DNA from: Pseudomonas synxantha BG33R
GTDB taxonomy: Bacteria; Pseudomonadota; Gammaproteobacteria; Pseudomonadales; Pseudomonadaceae
DNA: 64,000 bases
Direction: 5' to 3'
Assembly (NCBI RefSeq): GCF_000263715.2
Contig: NZ_CM001514.1
Location: 4,343,674 to 4,407,673, forward strand
Shown here: positions 47,942-56,888 of the stretch, piece after piece
Position numbering within the stretch: position 1 is the first letter of the stretch
How the letters are laid out: every line of letters starts with the position of its first letter
The notes under the pieces: model-generated
What the model saw: only the letters and a program-made list of their open reading frames with translations
Databases searched by the model: none
What the model was told of the DNA's origin: nothing
Program-made: the position numbers and the translations under genes

Positions 47942-49825
47942 ATGCCCGCCTTCACTAAAATCCTGATCGCCAACCGCGGCGAAATCGCCTGCCGTATCCA
48001 GCGCACTGCCCAAGCCTTGGGCTACCGCACCGTGGCCGTGTACAGCGACGCCGACACCCATGCCCTGCACGTGCAGATGGCCGACGAAGCCGTGAATATC
48101 GGCCCGGCTCCCGTACAACAGTCATACCTGAACATCACCGCCATCCTCGACGCCGCCCGACGCACCGGCGCCGACGCCATCCACCCAGGCTACGGCTTCC
48201 TTTCGGAAAACCCCGACTTCGCCCGCGCCTGCCAGAACGCCCATATCGTTTTCATCGGCCCCAGCAGCGAAGCCATCGAGCTGATGGGCAGCAAGCGCCT
48301 GTCGAAGATCGCCATGCTCGACGCCGGTGTGCCCTGTATCGCCGGTTACCAAGGCAGCGCCCAGGACGACGCCACGCTGCAACAGGAAGCCGAGCGCATC
48401 GGCTTCCCGCTGATGATCAAGGCCAGCGCCGGTGGCGGCGGGCGTGGCATGCGCCTGGTACACCAACCTGAACAGCTGCTGGAGCAACTGCGCACTGCGC
48501 GCTCCGAGGCAATGAACGCTTTTGGCAGCGACGAACTGATTCTTGAGCAGGCCCTGATCGACCCGCGCCACGTTGAGGTGCAAGTGTTCGGCGATCGCCA
48601 TGGCAACCTGATCTACCTGGGCGAGCGCGACTGCTCGATCCAGCGCCGCCATCAGAAAGTCATCGAAGAAGCGCCCTGCCCCGTGATGACGCCCGAACTG
48701 CGCCAGGCCATGGGCGACGCGGCGCTCAAGGCCGGGCGGGCGGTGAGCTACGTCGGCGCCGGTACCGTGGAGTTTCTGCTCGACCGCAATGGCCGGTTTT
48801 ATTTCCTGGAAATGAACACGCGCCTGCAAGTCGAACACCCGGTGACCGAGCTGATCACCGGCCTTGACCTGGTGGCCTGGCAACTGCACATCGCCGCCGG
48901 CCAGCCGCTGCCGCTGGCACAAGCCGATGTGGTGCTGAGCGGCCACGCCATGGAAGTACGCCTGTACGCCGAAGACCCGGCCCAGGGCTTCCTGCCGCAA
49001 ACCGGTGAGGTGCTGCGCTGGGAGCCTGCCGCCTGCATGCGCATCGACCATGGCCTACGCGAAGACGAAACCATCAGCCCGTTCTACGACCCGATGCTGG
49101 GCAAGATCATCGCCCACGGCGCCACTCGCGAAGAAGCTCGCCGAAAGTTGCTGCGGGCCGTGGAAGACACCGTGCTACTGGGTGTCACCACCAATCAGCG
49201 GTTTTTGGTTGATTTGCTCAAGCAGCCGGATTTTATCGCCGGCGATTTTAGCACCGCCTTTATCGCCGAACACTTCGGCCAGCTATCGCCCCAGGCGCCA
49301 TCGACTGAACAGCTCAGCCTGGCCGCAGCGCTGTTTTACCGGCACAGCGCCGGCCAGCATCCCCAAGGCCTGGCGGGATGGCGCAACACCGCCAATGTGC
49401 CGTGCACCTACCGCCTGGAGGTCAATGGCCAAACCCACACCGTGAGTGCCGACGACCTGCAACTCACCACCGACGGTCGCTGGGCCACCTGGGTGCTCAA
49501 TGGCATCCGCCGGCGTACCGCCTACTACATCGACGATAACCAACTGTGGCTACCCGGCGTGAAGGTGACCAACCGCACCCAGCAGGTCGCCAGCCGCCAG
49601 GTGGATGCCAGCAGTGGCACGGTCAAGGCGCCGATGGATGGCGCCATTGTCGATATCCAGGTCAGCGTCGGCGACACAGTCACCAAAGGCCAACTGTTGC
49701 TGGTGCTCGAAGCGATGAAAATGGAGCACCCGTTGAAGGCCGGGATCGACGGCATCGTCAAGGCGGTGCAGGTCATGGCGGGCGATCAGGTGCGCAATCG
49801 TCAGGTTTTGCTACAGATCGAATAA
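47942..49825 (+). CDS. atuF: Geranyl-CoA carboxylase alpha subunit (biotin-containing) AtuF
   Basis: This 627-aa subunit carboxylates biotin and carries it. The biotin carboxylase domain spans about residues 1-450: KILIANRGEIACRIQRTA, YGFLSENPDFARAC, the glycine-rich ATP loop KASAGGGGRGMRLV and EMNTRLQVEHPVTE. A linker/BT region follows, then a biotinyl domain with the biotin lysine K593 in LEAMKMEHPL. The frame is open to 47552, but ATG 47942 gives the normal start. It completes AtuC. No atuG or atuH follows. Confidence 0.93.
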   Translation: MPAFTKILIANRGEIACRIQRTAQALGYRTVAVYSDADTHALHVQMADEAVNIGPAPVQQSYLNITAILDAARRTGADAIHPGYGFLSENPDFARACQNAHIVFIGPSSEAIELMGSKRLSKIAMLDAGVPCIAGYQGSAQDDATLQQEAERIGFPLMIKASAGGGGRGMRLVHQPEQLLEQLRTARSEAMNAFGSDELILEQALIDPRHVEVQVFGDRHGNLIYLGERDCSIQRRHQKVIEEAPCPVMTPELRQAMGDAALKAGRAVSYVGAGTVEFLLDRNGRFYFLEMNTRLQVEHPVTELITGLDLVAWQLHIAAGQPLPLAQADVVLSGHAMEVRLYAEDPAQGFLPQTGEVLRWEPAACMRIDHGLREDETISPFYDPMLGKIIAHGATREEARRKLLRAVEDTVLLGVTTNQRFLVDLLKQPDFIAGDFSTAFIAEHFGQLSPQAPSTEQLSLAAALFYRHSAGQHPQGLAGWRNTANVPCTYRLEVNGQTHTVSADDLQLTTDGRWATWVLNGIRRRTAYYIDDNQLWLPGVKVTNRTQQVASRQVDASSGTVKAPMDGAIVDIQVSVGDTVTKGQLLLVLEAMKMEHPLKAGIDGIVKAVQVMAGDQVRNRQVLLQIE

Positions 49826-49900
49826 CGCCCCTAGGCGGAACTACAGGGCCGGGCTACGCTCTATCCCCATCAGAAAGGGACGAGTACGGGAACCTGCACC

Positions 49901-50443
49901 ATGCCTCATTGGCTGATTATTGACCTTGAAGCCACAACGGATGACGGCGGTTGGCCCGTGACAGAGATGGAAGTCATCGAGATCGGCGCCAGCCTGGTCA
50001 ACCGCCAGGGCCGCGAACTGGATCACTTTCAGCGCTTTGTGCGGCCACTGCGACGGCCTTTGCTGACGCCCTTTTGCCGCAAGCTGACCCATATCACCCA
50101 AGCCAATATCGACGCAGCCACACCGATCACCGAAGTGTGGCCGCTGTTCGAGCGCTGGCTGGGCCAGCACCAGGCACGCCTGGAAGGCTGGGCCAGCTGG
50201 GGTGATTACGATCGCGTGCAACTTGAACTCGAATGGCAGCGCCATGGCCTGTCCAGCGCCCTGGGGCAAACGCCCCATGTGAACCTCAAGCAACGCTTTG
50301 CCAAGGCCCGGCGCCTGGACAAACCACTGGGGCTCAATGGTGCGCTGCAATTGGCGGGGATGCAGTTCAATGGCCAACAGCATCGCGCCCTGGAAGACGC
50401 GCGTAACACCGCACGCCTGTTACCGTTGATTTTGCCGGTCTAG
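49901..50443 (+). CDS. DEDDh-type 3'-5' exonuclease
   Basis: This 180-aa exonuclease of the DnaQ/KapD-like group shows motif I IIDLEAT (Asp8, Glu10), motif II in [14 protein letters not shown] and motif [17 protein letters not shown] with the H and D of DEDDh. [23 protein letters not shown] is typical of the ERI-1/KapD-like subfamily. Substrate (RNA or DNA) is not determined by sequence. It stands alone after the atu genes, with 75 bp between. Confidence 0.87.
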   Translation: MPHWLIIDLEATTDDGGWPVTEMEVIEIGASLVNRQGRELDHFQRFVRPLRRPLLTPFCRKLTHITQANIDAATPITEVWPLFERWLGQHQARLEGWASWGDYDRVQLELEWQRHGLSSALGQTPHVNLKQRFAKARRLDKPLGLNGALQLAGMQFNGQQHRALEDARNTARLLPLILPV

Positions 50444-50507
50444 GCAGCTCCCGTGGGCTTGGGCATACTGGCCGACCTTTCCAGACCCTTTTTCCGAGGA
50501 TTCACCC

Positions 50508-50789
50508 ATGTTCAAAGTCAACGAGTACTTCGACGGCACCGTCAAGTCGATCGCTTTCGGCACTGCAGAAGGTCCGGCGACCATCGGCGTGATGGCTCCG
50601 GGTGAATACGAATTCGGTACCGCCCAGCGTGAAATCATGCATGTGGTCTGCGGCGCCCTGATCGTCAAACTGCCCAACGCCGAGTGGGAAACCTTCGCCG
50701 CCGGCAGCCAGTTCAACGTACCGGCCAACAGCAAGTTCCAGTTGAAGGTCGCCGTAGACACCGCTTACCTGTGTGAATACCGCGGCTAA
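50508..50789 (+). CDS. ppnP: Pyrimidine/purine nucleoside phosphorylase PpnP
   Basis: This 93-aa single-domain cupin (formerly DUF1255) performs phosphorolysis of several nucleosides. The sequence [17 protein letters not shown] and [15 protein letters not shown] and the [13 protein letters not shown] cupin strand are characteristic. GAGGA precedes the ATG. A strong bidirectional terminator follows. Confidence 0.93.
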   Translation: MFKVNEYFDGTVKSIAFGTAEGPATIGVMAPGEYEFGTAQREIMHVVCGALIVKLPNAEWETFAAGSQFNVPANSKFQLKVAVDTAYLCEYRG

Positions 50790-50804
50790 GTATCACCGGT
50801 AAAC

Positions 50805-50839
50805 AAAAATGCCCGTCTCCAGCGAGACGGGCATTTTTT
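50805..50839. terminator. Bidirectional intrinsic terminator
   Basis: A perfect 15-bp stem, AAAAATGCCCGTCTC/GAGACGGGCATTTTT, with loop CAGC has A- and T-runs on both sides. It separates the convergent ppnP and MOSC genes. Confidence 0.95.
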
Positions 50840-51644
50840 ATTCCAGGACCGTCACCGGCATCCCGACTTCCAAGTGGCCGATGCCATCGTTGACCAGGTT
50901 CTGGCCGAACATCGCGCCCTTCTCGGTCTTGCGATAGGTCTCCAGCGTCGCGAAGGGTTCGCGGTCGGGGCTGCGCTCGCCGGTGCGGGGATCAATGGTG
51001 GTGAGGATGCAACGCGAGCACGGCTTGACCACCCGGAACTCCACATCGCCGATGCGCAAGCGCTTCCAGCCATCCTCGGCAAAGGCTTGGGCGCCTTCGA
51101 TCACCAGGTTGGGACGAAAACGCAGCATCTCCATCGGGCGGCCGATCTTCTCACACAAGTCATCCAGGGAGCCTTGGCCGATCAGTAACAGCGGGTAGCC
51201 GTCGGCAAAGCCGACCTTGTCGTCATCCTTGCCGTAGCCGGCTTCGGTGGTGCGCGCACGTTCCAGGGGAAGCTGTACCAGGCGCGTAGGCTTGCCGATA
51301 AACTCGCTGACCCAGGCGGCCGCCTCATCGCCAGCATCGGGTACGCGCAGGGTGTCGCGCCAGATGGTCACGCCGCGCAGTTCACTGGCACCCTCCGGCA
51401 ACGCCACCTCCAACGATGAGTAGCCCGGCGAACTCAAGGTCAGGCCCCCCGCGTCGTTCCACAGCGCCGACAGTTGGCTCATCTTCGCCACCGCCCGCTG
51501 CGTCAGGAACCGCCCACTGGCTTCGTCCACCAGCATCCAACGTCGATCCCCTTGCAGGCCGAGTTTATCCAGGCCTATGTGCTGCAAGGCTTCGGCCTTG
51601 CCGGATTTGAGGGGGTAACGGTACAACGCGCTGAGACGAAGCAT
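50838..51644 (-). CDS. MOSC-domain protein (YcbX/mARC-like)
   Basis: This 268-aa protein has an N-terminal MOSC_N beta-barrel (LYRYPLKSGKAEALQHIGLD, LQGDRRWMLVDE). A C-terminal MOSC domain carries the conserved cysteine in KPCSRCILTTIDP that would bind the molybdenum cofactor. Related proteins such as E. coli YcbX detoxify N-hydroxylated bases. No ferredoxin domain is attached, so an outside electron donor would be needed. It is transcribed towards ppnP. Confidence 0.87.
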   Translation of the reverse strand: MLRLSALYRYPLKSGKAEALQHIGLDKLGLQGDRRWMLVDEASGRFLTQRAVAKMSQLSALWNDAGGLTLSSPGYSSLEVALPEGASELRGVTIWRDTLRVPDAGDEAAAWVSEFIGKPTRLVQLPLERARTTEAGYGKDDDKVGFADGYPLLLIGQGSLDDLCEKIGRPMEMLRFRPNLVIEGAQAFAEDGWKRLRIGDVEFRVVKPCSRCILTTIDPRTGERSPDREPFATLETYRKTEKGAMFGQNLVNDGIGHLEVGMPVTVLE

Positions 51645-51682
51645 GGGCCTGCCTTCCTGGGAAACAAAGTGTCATCCTAAAG

Positions 51683-52618
51683 TCAGGCGGGCACTTCGTC
51701 CAACATCAGTCGCTCGCGCACCACATCCACCAGCTTGTCCGGCTGGAATTTGGAGAGGAAATTGTCGCAGCCGACCTTCTTCACCATTGACTCATTGAAG
51801 CTGCCCGACAGCGAAGTGTGCAGCACCACATAGAGGCCGCGCAGGCGCGGGTCGTTGCGGATTTCGGTGGTGAGGCGGTAGCCGTCCATCTCGGGCATTT
51901 CGGCGTCGGTGAAGATCATCAGCAGCTTGTCGGTCATCACCTGGCCGCTGTCGGCCCAGGCTTTGAGCATGTTCAACGCCTTGAGACCGTCGCTGGCGAT
52001 GTGCATCTTCACCCCCAACTGTCCCAGGGTATCGCGCAACTGCGACAGGGCCACGTTGGAGTCGTCCACCAGCAGCACTTCGCGACCACGGGCACGTTCG
52101 AGCACCGGGTCTTCGAGTTTTTCCCGCGAGACCTTGGCGTTATAGGGCACGATCTCGGCGAGGACTTTTTCCACGTCGATGATCTCCACCAACTGGTCGT
52201 CGACCTTGCTGATGGCCGTGAGGTAATGCTGGCGACCGGCGCTGGTCGGCGGCGGCAGGATGGCTTCCCAGTTCATATTGACGATGCGGTCAACGCCGCC
52301 CACCAGAAACGCCTGCACCGAACGGTTGTATTCGGTGACGATGATGGTGCTGTTGGGCCCCGGCACCAAAGGGCGCATACCGATGGCCTGGGACAAGTCG
52401 ATCACCGGCAAGGTCTGGCCACGCAGGTTGACCACCCCGCACACGAATGGGTGGCGCTGGGGCATCAGGGTCAGCTTGGGTAACTGCAGCACTTCCTGCA
52501 CTTTGAACACGTTGATCGCGAACAACTGCCGTCCGAAGAGGCGGAACATGAGAATTTCCAGGCGATTCTCACCCACCAATTGCGTGCGTTGATCTACCGT
52601 GTCGAGAATGCCGGCCAT
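51683..52618 (-). CDS. cheV: Chemotaxis coupling protein CheV
   Basis: This 311-aa protein fuses a CheW-like domain (about 20-160: LMFRLFGRQLFAINVFKVQEVL, NLRGQTLPVIDLSQAIG) to a receiver domain (about 180-305: VLLVDDSNVALSQLRDTLGQ, FTDAEMPEMDGYRLT, and LSKFQPDKLV with the conserved Lys). It couples chemoreceptors to CheA and may adapt signalling by phosphorylation. The frame extends to 52723, but MAGILDTVDQRT at 52618 follows AGGAG. A FliA-type promoter lies 62 bp upstream. Confidence 0.94.
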   Translation of the reverse strand: MAGILDTVDQRTQLVGENRLEILMFRLFGRQLFAINVFKVQEVLQLPKLTLMPQRHPFVCGVVNLRGQTLPVIDLSQAIGMRPLVPGPNSTIIVTEYNRSVQAFLVGGVDRIVNMNWEAILPPPTSAGRQHYLTAISKVDDQLVEIIDVEKVLAEIVPYNAKVSREKLEDPVLERARGREVLLVDDSNVALSQLRDTLGQLGVKMHIASDGLKALNMLKAWADSGQVMTDKLLMIFTDAEMPEMDGYRLTTEIRNDPRLRGLYVVLHTSLSGSFNESMVKKVGCDNFLSKFQPDKLVDVVRERLMLDEVPA

Positions 52619-52679
52619 TAAAAGCTCCTGGTGTACACGCCGCAGGCGCGTTGAGAGGGTATGCAGTCGTATAGGCACG

Positions 52680-52706
52680 TTATCGGCGGCAAGCGCCGGA
52701 CCTTGA
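52680..52706 (-). promoter_or_regulatory. FliA (sigma-28) promoter of cheV
   Basis: On the minus strand, TCAAG (52706-52702), 14 bp, then GCCGATAA (52687-52680) fit the flagellar sigma-28 consensus at the usual spacing. cheV would thus be co-expressed with late flagellar genes. Confidence 0.8.
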
Positions 52707-52733
52707 CCCCAATAAAATGCCATGTAAATTCAT

Positions 52734-52752
52734 TGATGTCACACTGACATCA
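52734..52752. promoter_or_regulatory. 19-bp palindrome upstream of the cheV promoter
   Basis: TGATGTCA-CAC-TGACATCA has perfect 8-bp arms and lies about 28 bp upstream of the cheV -35 box. The binding factor is unknown. Confidence 0.5.
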
Positions 52753-53166
52753 TGCTTTACTGCTTCGGCCCTTGATACTGTTTCAATGCGCCGTGCGCGA
52801 CAGTCGAACCGACGTGCAGTTCCACCATGTAGGGGGTTCCCCTATACGCAATCAGGCCCAACCTGATATTCGCGATATCTAATAGCCATTAATGTGACGC
52901 CATTCTCATTGCATGAATGGAGTCAGGCTTTTGTTTGCCATCCCCAGCCCTTGGCCCACGGGCCTTTCAGGCACTCACGTATCGGCAACTGAAGTCGTGT
53001 CATCCCGCACACCATGGGCTACATACGACTTTCGTGAGCACTTCAATAAACGTCCTACTGAAACATCGGAAGCGACCTACAAGTCCAAGTCGTATTTCAG
53101 CGCTAGTTTTAAGCCATTCACCCGGTGCGACATCTCATCACCCGACCTTACGTTGCGGAGACTTGC
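52753..53166. other. Intergenic stretch without a supported gene
   Basis: About 410 bp separate the cheV control region from the 149-aa gene. Two overlapping 85-86-aa frames near 52913-53177 lack domain-like composition and a ribosome-binding site and run into the next gene. No RNA gene or terminator was recognised. Confidence 0.5.
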
Positions 53167-53616
53167 ATGATGAATAGCGCAAACGAATGGCAAACAGCAC
53201 TTCTCGCGTTTCTGGGCGAGGCTCAACTGCTTCTGGGCAAATCCGAAGAGTGTTTGAGCCATCTGCATTTGATCCGCAACGACAGCGACGCCATCGACTG
53301 CATGAAAGCCAGCCTGGCTAAACTGGCTGAAAAAGCCGATGGCCTGGCGCTGCAGGCGATCAGCGAGTTCTCGGGGCATCTGCAAAATCTGATCGCCAAT
53401 GCCCAAAGCCCTCTGCAGTTGCATGACGAGGCGCTGGACGCGCTGCATGACTGCCTGACCCTGCTGGCCTGGCAACTGGAACTGATCGACATCCGCACCG
53501 GTGAACTGAGCCTGGATGAAAGCGAGCAAACTTCATTGATCGCAACGGTTGCCTTGCAGATCCCGCAAAAGAATTTGAGCCGTACACCGCCGCAGCATCT
53601 GCATCAGGGGTCGTAG
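53167..53616 (+). CDS. Uncharacterised helical protein (149 aa), possibly HPt-like
   Basis: The protein is acidic, soluble and almost entirely helical. It has no signal peptide and no domain I can name with confidence. The stretch AEKADGLALQAISEFSGHL followed by QNLI, then LHDEALDALHDCLTLLAWQ, resembles the helix pattern of CheA P1/HPt domains. No phosphorylatable His is seen at the expected HxxKG position. It begins ATGATG at 53167 after GGAG. Neighbours are cheV (divergent) and a two-component pair downstream, so a signalling role is possible but unproven. Confidence 0.65.
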   Translation: MMNSANEWQTALLAFLGEAQLLLGKSEECLSHLHLIRNDSDAIDCMKASLAKLAEKADGLALQAISEFSGHLQNLIANAQSPLQLHDEALDALHDCLTLLAWQLELIDIRTGELSLDESEQTSLIATVALQIPQKNLSRTPPQHLHQGS

Positions 53617-53853
53617 CGTCGTGCAGGTCGTATTTAACTGTCGAGTTATCTAAAAACGACCGGCTTTGACGCAATGGGAAAATATCAATTAGCCGTCAAT
53701 GTAATAATTATACAAACCAACTTCGTTAATACAACTTTCCACTTTCAACTCTGGGATTAACGCCCAGAGTATTTGTGTGGGCCATAAACCAATCAGGCGA
53801 CCAACGGTAAGCGGGGTGGTACTATGCCCCGCTCGAAGTGATTTAACTTCAAC

Positions 53854-54834
53854 ATGCTTAAAGACGATTTGGCAGCGCACTCCAAACAGAGCCCGGTCAA
53901 CCGGCCTCACCGCAGTGAACCCTCATTGGCTCCATCCGCTATGTACGCCAGTTTCAAGTCACTTATCGCCAGGTCCGTGTCCCGCAGCCATGTGCGCCGC
54001 CTCACCCTTGCGCTGTGCCTGTGCTCATTGCTGGCCAGCCTGTGGGCCTATCTGCAGGACGCGCCGCTGCCGTTGCTGATCCTGCTGCTCAACTTCGCCA
54101 CGCTGGTGGTGGTGGGGCTGCAACAGTGGAATTCGCGCAAAGCCATCAAGTTCGAGCCCCAGGAACTGGCCGACCGCTTGCTGCAAGTGCAGGAGAACGA
54201 ACGCCACCGGCTCAGCCGCGAACTGCATGACGATATCGGCCAACTGCTGACCGCCGCCAAACTGCAAAGCGAATGGTTGCAGCGCCGCCTGCCCCCGGAC
54301 CTGAACACCCATTGCACGGTGCTGTGCAATACGCTCAATGAAACCCTGGCCAAGGTGCGCGACGTCTGCGCCATCCTCAACCCGCGCCAACTGACCAGCC
54401 TGGGTCTGGAAGCCAGCCTGCGCGCACACCTGCTCAAGACCCTGGAAAACACCCAGGTGTGCTGGAGCCTGGAGTGCCAGCAACGGCTCACCGGCATCCC
54501 CGAAGAAATGGCCGTGGCGGCCTTTCGCATCACCCAGGAAGCGGTGACCAACATGCTTCGCCATGCAAAGGCGCGCAACCTGCTGGTGCGCCTGCAACGC
54601 CTGCCTGAAGGCCTGTCGCTGATGATCTGCGATGACGGCCAGGGGTTCTCGCCTGCCCCCGACCCGGGCCGGGAAGGCCAACGGGGCTTGGCCGGTATGT
54701 GCGAACGAACCCACCAGCTGGGGGGCACCTTTTCCATCAGCAGCCAGCCTGGCAACGGCACCCGTATCAACGCACTTTTCCCCTGGGCGCCCCGCGCTCT
54801 CGAACGGGCCAGCGCCCCTAAGGTTCTCGAGTGA
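53854..54834 (+). CDS. NarL-type sensor histidine kinase
   Basis: This 326-aa membrane kinase has two adjacent membrane helices (about 50-90: LTLALCLCSLLASLWAYL, LPLLILLLNFATLVVVGL) with almost no periplasmic loop. A HisKA_3 box follows, ENERHRLSRELHDDIGQLL, then an ATPase domain (ITQEAVTNMLRHAKA, ICDDGQGFSP, GLAGMCERT). It lacks a large sensor domain, so it may sense membrane state or a partner. The start could be 53854 or 53941 (MYASFKSL); neither has a strong ribosome-binding site. A 7-bp stem (53810-53833) sits just before the first. The stop overlaps the regulator start. Confidence 0.85.
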   Translation: MLKDDLAAHSKQSPVNRPHRSEPSLAPSAMYASFKSLIARSVSRSHVRRLTLALCLCSLLASLWAYLQDAPLPLLILLLNFATLVVVGLQQWNSRKAIKFEPQELADRLLQVQENERHRLSRELHDDIGQLLTAAKLQSEWLQRRLPPDLNTHCTVLCNTLNETLAKVRDVCAILNPRQLTSLGLEASLRAHLLKTLENTQVCWSLECQQRLTGIPEEMAVAAFRITQEAVTNMLRHAKARNLLVRLQRLPEGLSLMICDDGQGFSPAPDPGREGQRGLAGMCERTHQLGGTFSISSQPGNGTRINALFPWAPRALERASAPKVLE

Positions 54835-55490
54835 CCTGCAATTTACTCCTGGTGGATGACCACGCACTGATTCGCGCCGGTGTGCGTGCGCTGATTCTGG
54901 ATATTCCCGGCTACAGCGTCATCGGCGAAGCCAGCGATGGCGCACAACTGCTGGCGCAATACAGCGCCTTGCAGCCGGATATCGTGCTGCTCGATCTGTC
55001 GATGCGGCACACCGGTGGGCTGGATGCCTTGCAGCAACTCAAGCGCTTTTACCCCAATTGCAAGGTGCTGATTCTGTCGATGCACACCGAACCAGACCTG
55101 ATCATGCGCGCACTGGAGTCCGGAGCCCACGGCTACCTGCTCAAGGACACCACCGCCAACGAGCTGGAACATGCCCTGCTGGCCCTGCGTAACAACGAAC
55201 GCTACCTGAGCCCCGCCATCGCCCACACGGTGATCAACCAGGCGCTGATCCGCAGCCAGAGCCCCAGCGCTCCCGTTGCCCACAGCCATAACCTGACGGC
55301 GCGGCAACTGGAGATTTTGCGTCTGATCGTACGTGGCAAGTCCACCCGGGAGATCGCCCATGGCCTGGGCTTGAGCATCAAGACTGTGGAGGCCCATCGC
55401 TCGCAGATCATGAAGCGCTTGCAGATTTTCGACGTGGCGGGCCTGGTGTTATTTGCCGTGCGTGAGCAAATCATCAGCCTGGACGACTAA
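54831..55490 (+). CDS. NarL/LuxR-family response regulator
   Basis: This 219-aa regulator has a receiver domain with D9-D10, phospho-acceptor Asp55 (IVLLDLSM) and HGYLLKDT. A LuxR helix-turn-helix follows at about 150-210: LTARQLEILRLIVRGKST, IAHGLGLSIKTVEAHRSQIM. The start is GTG at 54831 within GTGA, overlapping the kinase stop, so the two form a pair. The 3' end overlaps the convergent lipid kinase gene by 42 bp. Targets are unknown. Confidence 0.88.
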   Translation: MTCNLLLVDDHALIRAGVRALILDIPGYSVIGEASDGAQLLAQYSALQPDIVLLDLSMRHTGGLDALQQLKRFYPNCKVLILSMHTEPDLIMRALESGAHGYLLKDTTANELEHALLALRNNERYLSPAIAHTVINQALIRSQSPSAPVAHSHNLTARQLEILRLIVRGKSTREIAHGLGLSIKTVEAHRSQIMKRLQIFDVAGLVLFAVREQIISLDD

Positions 55491-56369
55491 CGGCGAACCC
55501 AGCGGCAGATGCACGCGAAGCGCCTTGGGCAACGCTTCGAAATGCAGGTCGTCGCCTTCCAGCGGCTCGCCATCGAGGTTGATGTACAAGCCTTGGGCGA
55601 CCTTGATATTGACCCATGGCAGGCGTGCGCGAACGAACATGGTGTCCAGGCCCCAGCCATTGCTCATCAATTCACGCAGGGTGCCGACCACTTCCTGGGG
55701 GGCTGGCAGGATGCTGACGTCGAGCAATCCATCATCGGCCAATGCGCCGGGGCACAGCACATGCCCGCCACCGGCCTGGCGACCGTTGCCGATACCCAGC
55801 GCGAGCAGCTCGCCTTTCCAGTGGAAATCCGGGCCTTCCAGCTCCCCGTAGGCGGCCTTCAATTCGCTGAAGCGCGATAAACCGGTGAACAGGTAGGCGG
55901 CGCCGCCGAGGACTTTCTTCAGGTCTTCGGAGGTGTTGGCCGTGACCTGGCTACCGAAACCGCCGGTGGCCATGTTCAGGAAGATCTGCCCGCCCACCTG
56001 GCCGAGGTCGATGGCCCTGGGCTGGACGTCCAGCAACGCCAGGGCGCCGGCCGGTTCCAACGGCACGCCCGCGGCCTTGGCAAAGTCATTGGCGGTGCCC
56101 AGGGGCATCAGCACCAGGCTGGCGTCGGCCTTGGCCAGCGCCATGGCCTCGGCCACATCGCGCAGCGTACCGTCGCCGCCGCCGGCGATGATGTGGGTGT
56201 AGCCGTCAGCCAGGGCTTCATCGACCAGCCGCTGGGCATCACCACCCTCCCACGTCACCCGCACCGCCAACTCCCAACCCTGCTCACGCCGGGCCAGCAC
56301 GGCGGCACGCACGTCCTCGTTCAGGGCTTGTTTGCCGTGAAGGATCAACAGGGCTTTGGGGGTGGTCAT
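55449..56369 (-). CDS. YegS-like lipid kinase
   Basis: This 306-aa protein of the diacylglycerol-kinase catalytic family shows the nucleotide-binding GGGDGTLRDVAEAM, LMPLGTANDFAKAAGVP and late IKVAQGLYINLDGEPLEGD segments typical of YegS. The likely reaction is phosphorylation of a membrane lipid such as phosphatidylglycerol. It converges on the response regulator gene with a 42-bp overlap of coding ends. Confidence 0.9.
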   Translation of the reverse strand: MTTPKALLILHGKQALNEDVRAAVLARREQGWELAVRVTWEGGDAQRLVDEALADGYTHIIAGGGDGTLRDVAEAMALAKADASLVLMPLGTANDFAKAAGVPLEPAGALALLDVQPRAIDLGQVGGQIFLNMATGGFGSQVTANTSEDLKKVLGGAAYLFTGLSRFSELKAAYGELEGPDFHWKGELLALGIGNGRQAGGGHVLCPGALADDGLLDVSILPAPQEVVGTLRELMSNGWGLDTMFVRARLPWVNIKVAQGLYINLDGEPLEGDDLHFEALPKALRVHLPLGSPLVVQADDLLTHGK

Positions 56370-56470
56370 TTGAAGGTATCTCCTGGGTCAAGGTGCTTGA
56401 AGGATGTTGACCCTTGGAGAACAGGAAAAGTCTGTGGCTGGAGAAAATTGATTGATGTACGCAGATCAAA

Positions 56471-56498
56471 CTGTGGGAGCTGGCTTGCCTGCGATGGC
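56471..56498. repeat. Single REP
   Basis: CTGTGGGAGCTGGCTTGCCT... is one arm of the GGCAAGCCAGCTCCCACA class. The opposite arm is at 56889-56920, on the far side of the long repeat. Confidence 0.85.
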
Positions 56499-56538
56499 CA
56501 TAGGTATCTACACAACTTCAGTTCGCAGCCCCCCTACG

Positions 56539-56870
56539 GTAACCACGATGCGAAGCGAGCCGCTCTTGCTCTTGATCTTAGGCGCCCCGTTAAACCACGC
56601 TGGCCGGAATTCGACAGGGATTTGGGGGGTAAACCGGCAGGGATGCCGGTTTAGCCGCCCCGCGCGATGGATGGCGCGTGGCGGCGGCCCCCCAAATCCA
56701 TGGCGGATTACGGGCACACCGAGCCTAAGCGAGGTGCCGAGTGGTGGGGCAAGAGCCTTTTTGGTTACTTTTGGCTGGGCCGGCATTCCGGGCTTTTTTC
56801 CAAAAGTGACCCGCTGTAAAAGCGGAACCCTAAGTGGCCGTTACCGCAGGAATGGATATGTACTCGGTAT
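56539..56870. repeat. Long structured intergenic repeat, copy 2 (332 bp)
   Basis: This is homologous end to end to 16481-16795 but with different, internally complementary arms: outer GGATTTGGGGGG/CCCCCCAAATCC, inner TAAACCGGC/GCCGGTTTA. The hairpins GTTACTTTTGG/CCAAAAGTGAC and CCGCT/AGCGG also recur. It lies between the YegS-like gene and the DUF2802 gene. The remainder of 56370-57012 holds only REP sequences. Confidence 0.85.
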
Positions 56871-56888
56871 AACTGTGTCAGCTGTAAG

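Noticed and set aside
40838..49825. Leucine/isovalerate (liu) cluster
   Set aside because: The carboxylase, dehydrogenase and hydratase would also fit liu genes, but the AtuA-family gene, the SDR and a TetR regulator with paired inverted repeats (not a MerR-type LiuR) identify it as atu.
52913..53177. Two overlapping + frames of 85 and 86 aa
   Set aside because: They occupy the same DNA in two frames, lack a clear ribosome-binding site and domain features, and run into the 149-aa gene.
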